The notes: generated from the letters alone by a model not told the origin. A DNA stretch of 64,000 nt from Phialocephala subalpina (GCA_900073065.1 FJOG01000012.1:328257-392256); one strand, 5' to 3'; shown: positions 47,814 through 59,991, numbered from the stretch's first letter. A program made the numbers and translations.

Positions 47814-48807
47814 AGCAATTCGGTAGCTCTTGCTGTTTGGGAAGTTGCGAATCTTGCTTTGATTTTGAATTAGTACTGGTTAGTGACTTCTTCCCCTCCC
47901 ATTACAATAAGGACTTTGACTGATCATGTTCACAGGCAGCGTTGAGATAAATGGTATGGGGAGTTCTCTGGAGTGTGGGCGTTAAGTGGTGGTAAGAAAC
48001 GATGGTGCATTGTATGATGATAAGAACTTTCTTTCTGGTTTGTGTTGTATGCTGGGCCGTGTCTAGACTGGCTTCGGCGATAAAACACTAGAATGGATTG
48101 TTTCTTTATACCTTGCTTGCTTTCAAGTTGTGTTTACGATATTGAGTTATCTGCGGAGGAGTCTGCAGATTTCTTCACTTGAGTCCATGATTCCATGATT
48201 TTTCCTTCCCATAGCAAAGGTGAGGACTTTGCCATCTTTCGCGTATCTGCGGCTTCGGAGGGAAGCTAGGAGGGCTATGAGATGATGCTGTGCACGTGAC
48301 ATCTCTCGCCTCCTTCGAGGTAGTATAAGAGAAGAGTTCTCTTGATGACCCTCAATGAATTTTTAGAGAACTCATCCTCTTAGATCAAGCACAGGTCGAT
48401 CTTGCTCGCTGCCAGGTTTTCAATCTCGACAACGCGTTTTCTAGCACCTCGTCAGCTCCTTCCTTGCCAAGAAACTCTCGAGCAAGCCACAACCTGACTC
48501 GATTCCGGGACACGCTTTCTTTTTGGCTGAATCTGGAAATATCCCCTTGGATAGTGACCACTGCGCATGAACGAGGCTGGCAGCGTGAGACGAAATGGTA
48601 CGAGTTGCTTGCCAAGTCCACAAGGCGTCGAATGAGGTTTCCGCAGTGGTGATGTTTCTCAGGTTTCTCAGGTTTCTCAGCCATTTTGAGGGCTGTGTTT
48701 GCGCAGCTTGTGTGTAGCTGACAAGAAGCGACCTCCAGTGTCGAGCCGACCTCATCTCAGACGCCCACTCCGCTGTTTCGTCTTGTATATATACGCCGCA
48801 ATGCTAG
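47814..48807. other. Intergenic, possible hidden 5' exons
   Basis: About 1 kb upstream of the anchored-protein exons. It contains a 9-bp tandem repeat (48654-48680) and the words GCVCAAC in one plus-strand frame near 48690, which could belong to missing exons of the next gene, but no consistent splice path was found. Confidence 0.35.
48654..48680 (+). repeat. 9-bp direct repeat, three copies
   Basis: GTTTCTCAG three times without mismatch (48654-48662, 48663-48671, 48672-48680). Confidence 0.9.
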
Positions 48808-49330
48808 ACGACGAATACGGTTGACCTTTCGCTCGGACTCTCGTTCTATGATGGGTATTGTTCTGCGTACCGTGCTGCGGTAGCGGGATCCGTGGCTGCC
48901 ACTACGACTGATGTGACGATGCCATCGTCTGCCACATCCCGACAGACCGTCACAGTCACGGTGTCGAGTACGAGTTTGCCTACTTCTGTTGGATCAACGA
49001 CAATACCTCCAACGAGCTGTATGTTGCCGATTATCATCCTTGAGTTTGCTGTGTTGTCGTTTTGAGAGGATTGAGGGATGTATGAATGCTTATGCGATGC
49101 TGGGTTGCATAGTTCTGTCTTCACTCTCATATACCCCTCCAATCTCAAGTCCCTCCTCGACGATTTCAAGTCAGCCCGGATCTTCTTCAATCTCCAATAC
49201 CAACACGAATAATGGGAATACACAATCTGGCAATGGAGGAGGAGGAGGTAGCGGATTGAGTAAAGGTGATATACTTACGATTATTTTTGGCGTTCTATGC
49301 GCTTTGGTCACGATTTATGTAGGTGTCTAG
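48808..49330 (+). CDS. Ser/Thr-rich surface-anchored protein, 3' part
   Basis: Two exons are clear: one ending at 49018, and 49113-49330 (intron 49019-49112, GTATGT...GCATAG). The first exon reads DLSLGLSFYDGYCSAYRAAV then a Thr/Ser-rich run. The second continues the Ser/Asn/Gly-rich stalk and ends with a hydrophobic helix (ILTIIFGVLCALVTIYVGV) right at the C-terminus. That architecture (cysteine domain, O-glycosylated stalk, terminal anchor) is typical of fungal plasma-membrane or GPI-anchored proteins. The N-terminal cysteine-rich exon(s) and start codon were not located, so the feature is partial and the left boundary is approximate. Confidence 0.5.
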
Positions 49331-49835
49331 CAGGGAAGGAGCGGGAGTAAGGCAAGGAAGGTGATCAGAGAATGGAGAGGTGGACCGGTACATGTTGAGA
49401 GCTTATATTAAGATATAGATGAATATAGACCATGGTTCCTGAACTCAGAAACATCGTTTTCATAATCTCCGCACGTGTGAAGAGGCCACAAATGAAGCAT
49501 GAAAGTTGAGCGACAAGAACAGATGTGGGCATCATGTGAGTGCTCAGTGCTGGTGCTGCAGGAAAGGAGGACTGACTCGAGGCTGGCAGATAGAGATAGA
49601 GAAATATGAGCGATATTAATTGAAGAGACTGAGTTTATATTATATTCTAGGACACTATGGACAGCGTGAAGCGCGATATTAGAAAATGAAGGGGCAGCCA
49701 AGGAGAAATGAATCAGCCTCAAGCAAACTATATCGCAACCAATCTAACCAACTCCAGCAACAAAAGAAAGAAGACCGATCTATCTATATCATTACCGCCT
49801 CATCCTATCTCGATATTTGTCAAAAGATCGCTCCT
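49331..49835. other. Intergenic between convergent genes
   Basis: About 500 bp of AT-rich 3' flanks. No gene or repeat seen. Confidence 0.5.
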
Positions 49836-52107
49836 TTACCTGTCGGCATCAAATCCTGGAGGTTGTTAGCATCATTCATTACAAACAATAAAAGAGAAGA
49901 AAAACTGACCATGCAACCTCGACCTGCTCCCCCCAGCCGCCTTCCCAATAACCTCCACGCGGAAACCCAACTTCTCCATCCCCTCAACATCAACCAATCC
50001 CCTCCCATCAAAAACCCACTTCGGCTTCCGCATACTATACGCAATCCTCTCCCACTCCAAATTCTCATTCGCGATAACCTCTTCCACCTGTCCTCTCTCG
50101 CAATCGCGACATCCATCTGCACAACCCGGTTCCGGCAAGTATCGATTGAGAGGATCGGTGGAGAGCGGTGGTGCGAGTTCGGTGCCGTCTGTTTGAGGTG
50201 TTGAGGATGAGGGGGTGGAATTGTTTGGGGAGGGGGAAGAGGGCTTCGTGTGGCGGGAGGAGGTCATCATGTGGAGGATGTCAAGTTCGGAGGGGGTGCG
50301 GCCTAGTGTGGGTTTGGTGGGGGCAACGGTGGAAGGGGCGTCTTTGTGGAAGATGGAGTCTTTTTCTTTGAGGGGTGGGTAGCGGAATTGATCCCATTCG
50401 GTCAAGATGAGAACGGCGCTGGAGTCGTGGCAGGCTTCATAAGAGTCTTTGTAGACTGTGATCAATGTTAGTAAGGATACTTGAAAGGGAAGTGGAGAGA
50501 AGGACGTACCTTCGATAGGACCATCAGGCTTGAGAAGCTTCAGTCCAGTGGTAGCGAACAGACGCTTAATCTCATCCTTGACGTCCTCAGGATTGCATCT
50601 CGGGTCAAAGATAGCGATCTCGGATGGATTGTCAGCAAGCAGTGACTTAACGACCTCAACAGCAGGCGACTCTCGGGTATCGCTTGTGTCTTTCTTGAAA
50701 GCATATCCAAGGATACTGATCTTTCGTCCGATGAGTGTTCCGTGAAGATTGGCGACAACACGCTTGACGAATCTGTTGCGCTGAAACTCGTTGATCGTGA
50801 TGACTTGCATCCAGTAATCGGCAACTTCTTCGAGGTTAAGTGTCTGTGCAAGATAGACGAGGGAAAGGATATCTTTCTTGAAGCAAGAACCTCCGAATCC
50901 GAGACCAGCTTTGAGGAATTTGGAACCGAGTCGAGCATCACGACCGATAGCTTTTGCGATCTCGTCAACGTCGGCACCGGTCTTCTCGCAGATGGCGCTG
51001 ACTGTGTTGATGCTGCTGATACGTTGGGCAAGCATTGCGTTTGCGACCAGCTTGGAGAGCTCGGATGACCAAAGGTTGACGGTCACGATTCTTGATCGAT
51101 CAACCCAGGCAGAGTAGACCTCCTCAAGAGAAGCTGCTGCTGCAAGGCCTGCCTTGGTGCGGGAACTTCCAATGAGGATACGATCTGGGTTTAGAAGGTC
51201 TTTGATGGCAGTACCCTCAGCCAGGAACTCGGGATTGGAGAGAATTTCGAATGGAACACCTGGTCTGTGGACTTCGAGCTGGGAGGAGTCAGCAAGTGAT
51301 GCATGAAAGCTTGGAGAGTCTTGTCACTTACAGTATCCCGAACAATCTGAGCAGTTCTGCAAGGAACGGTGCTCTTCTCGACGATGATAGCGCCAGGTTT
51401 CGCAGCAATGGCTATATCTCTGGTAGCACCCTCAAGTGCAACCATGTTCGTAGCAGCACCAGCACCTATACCGGTCATCTTGGTAGGTGTGTTGACGCTC
51501 AAGAAGACGATATCCGCCTCCGAGACACACTTCGCAACATCCGTGGAGAAGAACAGGTTCTGCTTGCGAGCTGGCATCTCGACTGTGAAGTCTCCTTCCA
51601 CAAAGACTTTGGTAGCATTTGTGCCATCACGAGCTACTCTGACAACCTCGTTGAGACCGGGCTCATGGATGGGAGGGTGTTGTGAGTTCCATTTTCGGAT
51701 GCGGCCAACGTCCTTGTCGACGACTGTCACTCTGATATTGGGGTTGTGGAAAGCGATAACTGCAGCTGTGGGTCCACCTGTTGAAAGGAAAGTTAGCTGA
51801 GGTCATGGTGAACATCTTGCAGTTCGATGAAGCCCATCACTAGAATAGAAAGTGATCCTTTGCTTGAAATATTGCTCTCCGGATGACATATCAAGCGGGA
51901 AAGGAATCACATACCAACATAACCAGCACCAACGCAGCAAATGTTCTTTACTTTTACAACTGGCAAGATCTCTGTAGCTGACTCGCGAGCAAGCTTCGGT
52001 AGATCTATTGTGCTCGTTGCTGGAGGAGTAGAGGGGTTCGTAGAGACTGGACTTTGGTCCAAGACATCAGAGGTGTCACTTGAAGACGAATCCATGATGG
52101 GGGACAT
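49836..52107 (-). CDS. UDP-glucose 6-dehydrogenase
   Basis: Five exons: 52107-51915, 51777-51332, 51278-50510, 50455-49910 and a 20-nt last exon 49855-49836; 657 aa. The NAD-binding loop CVGAGYVGGP spans intron 1. Further family marks are VFLSVNTPTK, VEKSTVP, LSNPEFLAEGTAI and the catalytic GFGGSCFKKD with its active cysteine. NEFQRNRFV, ILGYAFKKDTSDTRESPA and RKPKWVFDGRG also match. The enzyme oxidises UDP-glucose to UDP-glucuronate with 2 NAD+. A disordered Pro/Ser-rich insertion of about 90 residues sits before the C-terminal domain, unusual compared with animal or bacterial enzymes but plausible in fungi. The start at MSPIMDSSSS is chosen; an upstream ATG (52215) is in frame. The next two genes on the same strand are a GT2 synthase and a GH12, suggesting use of UDP-glucuronate in a polysaccharide. 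Confidence 0.95.
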
Positions 52108-53684
52108 ATTGATTGCCCAAGCGTGAGGGGAATTATTGAGGAAGAGAAAATGGAATTCTGGATTCTGGAGGAGAGAGAAAGAAGGATGGTGAGTATGATC
52201 GTGAACATGAGCCACAAACTAGTGTATTGATATATAGTATTTTTTTTTTTTTTTAGTAAAATAACTGAGTACAAGTAACGCAAATCGACTCTCGCCCCAC
52301 GAGGATAATGATGTGATCCCCTAGCATGCCATCTATGCTCGATTTGTTTATCTGAAGATACCGGACCTCCAGAGCAGAGCCGAGTTTCCTGATCATCCGA
52401 AGTCTGCTACTTCGATCGATCAGTCAATCTTCAGCTATCTTCACTTGCACTCGCCAGAGCTACATTAGGACATGCTGTTTCTCAGAGATACAGATCGACA
52501 GTTAAGGGTTTTTTGCTCGTTGCCAGGGTTCGCCGGAATCCTCGGCGAGCAAGAACAATGTGCTGAGAGTTCTGATGATCATGTCCCGACTCACTGACTC
52601 GGTCCGAGTTTATCCTGACCATCAACAATTGCTCAAGACAAAAAGCAAAAGATAAAGACAATGGAAACGCCAAGCCAGACGATATCAGAAAGGGGGACCT
52701 AGTCGTTCTCGCCTAGCGCATTTACCCCTGAAGGCTTTTGTGGCTGGCCACGGCTTCAGGGGCCGAGCACAGCATGCGAGACCTAGTCTCAGCCAGCGGA
52801 ACCTTCCAAACCAGCAACAGCGGCTAGGGAACACATCAAGATCTGCACTGCAAGAAAATCAATACAGTGATAGCCAAGTCAAACAATAATTGACAGGGAG
52901 CCCGAACCTGGGTGATCAACAACGATAAGATCTCAGCAAGGATAGCGCGTCCCATTCTTGCACAATGCTTGCATGGGAGGAAAGTGAAGCCCTAACATCA
53001 CGACGGCTTCCCGGACTTCCTGAACGATAAAAAGAAAGCCCACGTGGCGTACGCCATGGCTGCCGTTGGCTGAAGACGGGGATTGCTTCGGAAGTCTGTT
53101 TTGCTGTTAGCCAGGGACTTCGACGCAGAAAGGAGGCGGGTTGATAACGGCGTCCGGCATACCTTCAACACTGATGGAAGTGGCTTTCAGAGAGTAGCGA
53201 GGTGGATGGGGCTCTAATCTTCGACTGACGATCTTTTGAACGCGTGGGGGAGGATCGGATGTTGGAGACGAGTTGACGTCGAGGTGGTGAAAATTTGTGT
53301 TTCGGTGAGAAAAGAAATCGCGATGTGATTTTGTGAGACAGGCAGCAACACGTGACTACACGACTTCTTTCCTTCCACACTTGGATTTCTGAGGTTTCTG
53401 AGATTCGGAGGACGGAGGAACAGAAGGAAGTTTCAAGTGATTTGAAAATGATGAGAATGTGACTTTGCAAGATATCAAATTATCAATTGAGTGATTACTC
53501 CCTATGTCCTCTCCCTACCATATCTATATTCGACTATACGTGTAATTAAACCCAACTCCTTGAAATTATGTATATATCCAGAGCATGCAAAAGAGTGACA
53601 TGACCAATAGCCGGGAGAGTGAAAGAAACATTATGCTCTCAGAGCGACCAGCTCTCATCTCCCTTTCCTTCCTCCTCGCATGTC
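52108..53684. other. Intergenic between UGDH and GT2
   Basis: About 1.6 kb. It contains the UGDH promoter with a 15-nt T run (52240-52254), which is a poly(dA) tract on the coding strand. No supported gene; ORF 53165-53470 (-) is unsupported. Confidence 0.5.
52240..52254 (-). promoter_or_regulatory. Poly(dA:dT) tract upstream of UGDH
   Basis: Fifteen consecutive T on the plus strand, 133-147 bp before the UGDH start. Such tracts disfavour nucleosomes in fungal promoters; the role here is inferred. Confidence 0.4.
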
Positions 53685-55658
53685 CTACTTCTTCACACAA
53701 AGCAAAAAGCGATGCGCGAAGAAAAGATTCATGGCATCCAACACCATCAACGGGACCGCATTATAGATATGAAAGTCATCATCTTTCAAGCATCTATACA
53801 CCAATGCTCCAGCCAGTGCTCCAAGGTATGTGAAGATCCAGCACCAAGCCAAGATCCTCATGTTTCGAAATTTATTGTTCTTGTGTCCCGCGTTGTCTCC
53901 GGAAGGTACCCAAGCCAATGCTCTCCCGAAAAGGCGGTCTTTAATAGCTGTCAAGTAGGCATAGGACTGAATGACCATGATGAATTGTACGTTCAAACTG
54001 TATTTCGCTTTGGCCCAGAACCGGAGCGCGAGGAGGGAGTAGAAAATTGATGGTATGGCGAAGGCGAGGTTGTAGTACTTGAAGTATTCTGGTCGGATCC
54101 AGAGGAGCAGGATACCGGGAAGTGGGTTGAGGAAGATAGTGAGCGAGATGGCCGAGTAGTACATCATGCCAGAGCAATAGCAGAGTTTCTGCACAATTGT
54201 AAGGTTCGAGCGCCAGAAATCGGGGTTGGTGAGGAGCGTTGTAGAACCCATACACCATCTCATCTGTTGGGAAAAGAATGCATGAGGAGTGTCCGGGCAC
54301 ACACCACAAGCCAAGCAAAGTGGAACATATTTGACCTTCCATCCTCGAGTGACGGCGTAGAAACCTGTGTGGACATCTTCGGAGAAACCAATCTCAGCAG
54401 TACCGCCAACTTCAACAAGTGCTTCGCGACGATAAACCGCGTTCGATCCAACGCAAATCGAGGCACCCCATCTATTGCGATTGACTTCCACAACTCGATA
54501 AAACAGTTCCTGAATACCGCCTGCTCCTTGCTCAACCCAAGTCTGATCATCCGTGACGCGGAAGAATTGTGGAGATTGAACGATAGCAGTCTTCGGATCA
54601 GCGAGATGTTGAGGGATCAATTCGTAGAGGAAGTCAGGACGAGGACAGAAATCGGCGTCGAAGATGGTAAAGAAATCCCCCTCAGTGCGAGAGAATGCCC
54701 AGCGAAGGTTCCCGGCTTTCTTCAAGCGGGGCCGGTCGTCGCGGACGATGTAGTTGAACCCGAAGCTGGTGGCGAGTTCTTTGACTGCGTCCATGCCGCC
54801 ATCGTCGAGGACGTAGACCTTTAGTTTGCCTTCAGGCCATTGGAGGGCTTTGACGTATTTGTAGGTGTTTGCTAGGATTTCCATTGGTTCTTTGCAGCAT
54901 GGTAGATAGATGTCCACGGTGGGTGCGGTCTCGGGAGTGATTGGGTTATCTGCCAGGATCTTCTTATGGCCTTCGAAGTCGTAATCCTTGCCGACAATCG
55001 TGATGGTGTATGAGATGATGAGGTAGATTTCGAGGAGGCCGACAAAGAATCCAAACCAGTAGAAGTATTTACTGGTAATAACAAATAGCCACATGCCAGC
55101 CGATAGACTCAAGAATGAGAAGACACCGATGATGTAGAGAGGTAGCCGATTCGTCTTCAGGTACGAGTACTTTTCAGCGTCCGTTGTGCCAGAGGGTAGA
55201 ATAAGAGGAGCATCTTCCACGGGAGCATAGGTCGCGCGGAAGACAGCCCATTGTCTCGCGAAGAAACCTTTCTTTGTCCCAGAAGCTGGGATATCTTTCG
55301 GTCCTCCCTTCTCTGCATCCTTGCCCGTAGGTAGGCCTGGAGCAGGCTGTACGTGCTCTATTTTCTCATTGAACTCTTCTTGGGGTTGGGATGCTGGAGC
55401 AGGAGTCTATGACTTGTCAGATTCAATCGTCTCTGTGGCATGAAGAATACTTACGATTTCATCTTCTGCTTGTGCTGCTGATAAGTGAGCTCTTGCTGGT
55501 GGTGTGACAACGCCTGAACGAGTGGATGAGCTGCTGGAAGAAACAACCTCACCGTCGGCGAAAGGATCTCCATAGATGGAACTTGGTGTGCTTGGAGTTT
55601 GGTCCCCAGCAACATTCGGAGACAATTGGAGGCGAGGAGGTTGATTTCGTTCAGACAT
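53685..55658 (-). CDS. GT2 membrane polysaccharide synthase (cellulose/hyaluronan synthase-like)
   Basis: Two exons (55658-55455, 55406-53685; intron 55407-55454), 641 aa. A disordered N-terminus of about 120 residues is followed by two TM helices (YIIGVFSFLSLSAGMWLFVI and a second from YWFGFF). The cytosolic GT-A domain carries VDIYLPCCKEP, VYVLDDGGMD, FTIFDADFCPRPDF, the acceptor-side GFSEDVHTG and the QQMRWCMGS signature (the Q-x2-R-W motif of processive synthases). About four more TM helices follow. The motif set D, DxD, ED and Q-x2-R-W indicates an inverting, chain-extending synthase using a UDP-sugar and exporting the polymer. Similar fungal GT2 proteins are needed for hyphal growth on surfaces in plant pathogens (established for Zymoseptoria GT2). 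Placement beside UGDH suggests a glucuronate-containing product, which is inference. Confidence 0.93.
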
Positions 55659-57196
55659 GTTGACAATCTTGAAACGAATGTGTAAACTTCACTGAATTGC
55701 AAGAAAGGGGGGAAGTAGATTAACAACCATAAGACAATCGATACAACGAGCAGCAGAGAGAAAAGAATGGAGACTCTGCAGTGGCAAAAGTGAAGCTCAA
55801 CAAGACCGCGTCGAGGACAAGGTGGATATCGATGTAGAAGATCGATCAATCACACGGTCCCTGGACCTTGTTCCGTGCATAACGTGCCTACCCCGTTGAC
55901 AGCTGGACAAAAGCATATCTCGGACATCCAGCAAGCACAGCTTGCAAGTTCAATCACTACTGAGAAGCGCCGCAGCAGCTTGAGATCTCCTCATTTCAGA
56001 CTAAGAAGACGAGCAGATGAGCCTTAGCTGGTATCTTGAAGAAGATCTTCTACCAAGATTGCCTTTCTCTGCCTGTGGACCTGTGCGATGGAACAAATCA
56101 ATATATGCAGCCAAGACAGAGCCCTTGGGATCCTGGGTATCTTGCTCAGTTGGTATGTGATCATCCATACCAAGCATTAAAGAGAAGTAGAGATAAGATG
56201 AATCTGAGTTCAAGATCTTCCCGAACTTTGACAGCCATGTGCTGTCACAGAAAACGCCACAAGCCTAGACGAGGAGTCCGAGCTGTGCCGCCGCATGGCA
56301 TATCTAATTCTGCTGGGGTTGTTGTCGTTATCTTCCCAAGTCCCTCGTGTAGATGCTCAATGCATCGCGATGCCTGTAAAAGAGTCCAGGATTCTCACCG
56401 GGAAGTTTCTATACGCGCCGCTGAGCACGTCAAGATAGCTCGACAAGTCTAGTTTATCAAACGCCGATCCCAATTGTGGACCACAGAACTCCGACCTGGT
56501 CGTCCAATAAGTGTGCATCTTATCTTTCTGATAGTTGTCATTTCATGGATGCATGGCAGCAAGCGTGGTGAAGAAGTTGTTGTATACGATATGTACGACG
56601 GCGGTACCTGCATATCGAATATCGGACGCTCATGCAAAACCAAACTCGGCCGCAGCTCTTCAAGCGAATGAGAGATTCGATTGCGGCCCGAAACTGAATG
56701 TCGATCTCTAAAATTGGTCGCCATTTCCCGAACGGTAACAGAACCATGTTTCTGCGGCTGAGGATAGGCAGGGGAATGCCAAGATCGACATGGTCTTCCC
56801 CCAAACAAGAACCACGCGAGCCCAACACGTCATAACTTTATTTCAGAGCTTGTCAAGCCTAACACGGATGGCTGACACTTCCGAGATAACAAGCGCCGGC
56901 ATCCGAAGGGGGCGGATTTGGTCGAAAGCTTGGCACCTTGTGTGAAAATTGAGGCTGCTAGCTTTGGTTTATGATCGACACCAGGAGATAAGATCGATAA
57001 CGTGGGGGCTGTAAGTCCTCGACACCATGATTGATTGACAGAAACAGAAACAGAAATCTATATCGCGTCCAGACTCCAAATGATTGCGCCTTGCCCCATG
57101 CCTGCATGTGGTCGTGTCTCCACCCTCGCCAGAACAGAATGCTTACGTATCGTGTCTATTAGATACCGCCGTGATCTGCATATGGCGACATCGCTA
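55659..57196. other. Intergenic between GT2 and GH12
   Basis: About 1.5 kb. Plus- and minus-strand ORFs at 56001-56828 lack any motif and disagree with codon patterns of neighbours; not called. Confidence 0.5.
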
Positions 57197-58230
57197 TCAT
57201 GAACATGTCATCAAGATCAGGAAGGATACTGGAAGAAGAAGGAAGCCCAGGCTGGGGAGTGCAGCAGCACCACCTGAATCCACGATCGGCTTTCCGGAAG
57301 CGACGGTGAGGTTGAAATCCTGAGCAGAAAATGTGACGTTCGAGCTCGAGTGAAAGGTTTCCGTGCCAAACTGAACAATGCCGAGATAATTAGACTCTGA
57401 TATCTTCTTGTGCTGCCATAGATAGTGGAGCAGAGGGGAGATGTCGTCGTCGAAGCTGGTGATGTTGTCCGGGGCCAACCAGGAGTAGACAAATTGGCCA
57501 TTGTTGTTGGCGCCGGAGTAGAGCGTACTGCAAACAATTTAGTATATCTTCACAAATTCTATTTTGGCTTGACTTACAATTGTGCCTCACTGAGATTGTG
57601 TGTAGGAGGATGTTTGATGGATGAGCTGAACCCGATGGGCCTCTTGCCACCGAAAGCTGCCATCCAGATCATAACCTCATACTTTGGAAGTGTAGTGCTG
57701 TTCGCCGTTACTGGATCAGTGTCCAAGAACATATCGACAATAACATTTGCTTGTGCGTCAATGGCGTCAAGACTGTCGACAGAACTGGAGCTCGGGGTCA
57801 TCGACCATGATGCCGAGATGTTCAAATGCGAAAGGTTGGACAGCTGAAGAGGAAGTAGATCAGACTGCAACTTGATGTTCGGGAAGGCATGAACTAAAGT
57901 TGGATTGTTATTCCATTCCCAGGTAGCATTGAACTCGGTATTAGCCTTGTTGATCTGGAAGATTTCAGCTTGTCGTCTCGTGACAGTTGAGAGCGGGAAA
58001 GACGTACACTGATGCATTGGGATCCAGAACCATCATCTCCCCATTCGTTTGTGTTGACTGATATTGTTAGACATGGAGCCAATCAATTATCTCAGAGGCT
58101 TACATGTGAATTGTGAATCGTTGCTCCAGTGGGTATCGTACTGCCCACATAACAAAGTGTTTGCTGGTGATGAAGACTTCGAATGCACCAAGGCGGCGGC
58201 GAGAAAGATAGGTGCGAACAGTCGCAACAT
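57197..58230 (-). CDS. GH12-family glycoside hydrolase with GPI-anchor signal
   Basis: Four exons: 58230-58104, 58057-58008, 57954-57578 and 57527-57197; 294 aa. Signal peptide MLRLFAPIFLAAALVHS, then the GH12 opening LLCGQYDTHWS. The pattern TNEWGDDGSGSQC, the strand TWEWNNNP, and the nucleophile block YEVMIWMAAFGGKRPIG follow. The general acid/base lies in IVQFGTETFHSS. Both catalytic glutamates are present in their usual contexts. After the catalytic domain a short linker leads to a small-residue site (DSGGAAAL) and a C-terminal hydrophobic tail, a GPI-attachment signal, so the enzyme should stay at the cell surface. GH12 enzymes cleave beta-1,4-glucan or xyloglucan. A surface-bound form beside GT2/UGDH may trim the cell's own polymer instead of feeding; that is inference. 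Confidence 0.88.
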
Positions 58231-59706
58231 GGTTAGAGAAACGAAGGCTGCCAGAAGACAGATGGTATGGATTGAACTTGCTCGTGGAAAGACGATGAGA
58301 ATAAAACGACACAAACTGATGAGGACGAGAAGCGAACCAGAAAAGCAACGGCTTCAGGAGGGGACGCGACGCAGTGACATGCTGATGGGCAGAAGCACAG
58401 ATTTGGCCTCCATCTTATCGCATCAGTTCCGATGGAGCTGCGGCTATCACGTGTAAGTGTTAAGGCTGTGTCGTGGTTGGGGAGCTGAGGAGCGCCAAGT
58501 CTTGTTGATCGGGCGAAAAACGAGATGCAGCAGCGGGAGAAGCGAATCAAGCGAAATCATGTGATGACAATTCGATAACCATCTTCCATTATGAGAATAA
58601 ACTCAATGGAACAAGTAATGCAATCAAATGTTCCTACTCGAGCGTGTCTGAATTTAAATTTCTCATTGATCAAGGTTTTGCTTTCATATCAAAGTCACGT
58701 GGACGAGCAACTCCGACTCCAACTGTGTGTGTAGAAGACAGTGAAAGGCATCTCTGAAGGAAGAGAAGGGTTTGGAAGCATGACTTTACAATACAGTATA
58801 TATTTTAACATGGTTCTGCAAAGACGACCCTCTGGAATGGTACAACGAACTACAGGTGCTGGCTCCAGCTTTCGTCCATGGATATCTTCCGCGCAACAAT
58901 CTTGAAGGCACAGCTTTTTGGGGTAAGTACCATATAGTCTAGACACAAAAGCTGAGTTCACGGCATTATGGTGTGGTCACAATCGACCGTGAGAGGTTTA
59001 GTCCATGATTTCGCAACGAAGAAGTAAACAATGAAGGGAGAAAGATGCCCGAAGTCGCTGAACGCGAGGTGAGAACAGATAATTCTAGGCTCAATTGTAG
59101 TTGCCCTATGACCCCGAGCCCTTGCAATTCCCTAGTTCGCCAAGTTAAAATACATCAATAAGGCTTCTCTGTGCAATGGTAGAATGTTCCAGCTTCGTCA
59201 GTAAGTGATAGCATGCCCGACGAACACCTCCCCTCCAAACAATGAAAGCATGGATTTTAACCTCTAATAACGATCTTCCCAACTTGCATGTCCCAGATTT
59301 CTTGGGTCTTTGAAAACTACTCATATGCTCTCCACGAGATGCTCCTTCTCCTTCACCTCCGCGTCCCTTCCGGTATCTTTGTATGCATCCAGTAATGTAA
59401 ATACCGCGATTGTATCAGAGCTCGAACGTAGGGTCAGTTCTTTGGCATTCCTGAGACGCACTCCCCCTTATCCCAGAAAGCTGCAGACGAGTCCCTGAAT
59501 CCCTGCAACCACAGGTCTGAATACCAGCATCGTCGTCAAGACCTGTCCGAGAGTCCATGCCTAGCGTCGGGCATTCCATTGTGAAGCAGCATTTCCTCCA
59601 GAACGATACTGGTATACACGCCTCAGCAGAGTCGCACCGCCCGTAGAGCTGCATCCGCGACCTCCCAGTGGTTTGGGAACAAGCCTTTCAGAGTGTCCGA
59701 GTCGCC
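58231..59706. other. Intergenic with possible relic coding at its right end
   Basis: About 1.5 kb. From 59706 leftward (minus strand) the frame of the small membrane ORF continues past its TAG with protein-like sequence to about 59525. Otherwise no feature. Confidence 0.35.
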
Positions 59707-59991
59707 CTAGAACATTGTAATCCACAGTCGAAACAGGCTAGACATCATCCAATACCCAGCAACACCTAAGAGATATTGCTGCACCCAGGGACTCGTCGGG
59801 GAGGACTCCACGCCACACCAGAAATCGTATTTGATTGTCCCATTATTCTTGGGACATCTACCGAAGGTGGAAATCGTAGAAGAGACGTAGAGGAAGTATG
59901 TGGAACCGATCAGCATCGCAACGGAATAGAGCGCAGCTAGAGGAATTGGCGAGTCTTTCGGATATTGAATCCGCCGGCGGAAACGTTGCAT
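59707..59991 (-). CDS. Small two-TM membrane ORF, possibly truncated
   Basis: 94-codon ORF reading MQRFRRRIQYPKDSPIPL, a TM helix (ALYSVAMLIGSTYFLYV), a loop with two cysteines (FGRCPKNNGTIKYDFWCGVE), and a second hydrophobic stretch (LLGVAGYWMMSSLFRLW). Downstream of its TAG the same frame goes on with GDSDTLKGLFPNHWEVADAA, suggesting the stop is a mutation in a once longer protein. I do not recognise the family. Confidence 0.4.
   Translation of the reverse strand: MQRFRRRIQYPKDSPIPLAALYSVAMLIGSTYFLYVSSTISTFGRCPKNNGTIKYDFWCGVESSPTSPWVQQYLLGVAGYWMMSSLFRLWITMF

Noticed and set aside
54267..54824. 185-aa plus-strand ORF opposite GT2
   Set aside because: Antisense shadow of conserved catalytic-domain codons.
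56001..56828. Several 70-138 aa ORFs on both strands
   Set aside because: They overlap one another, lack motifs and have no plausible start or splice context.
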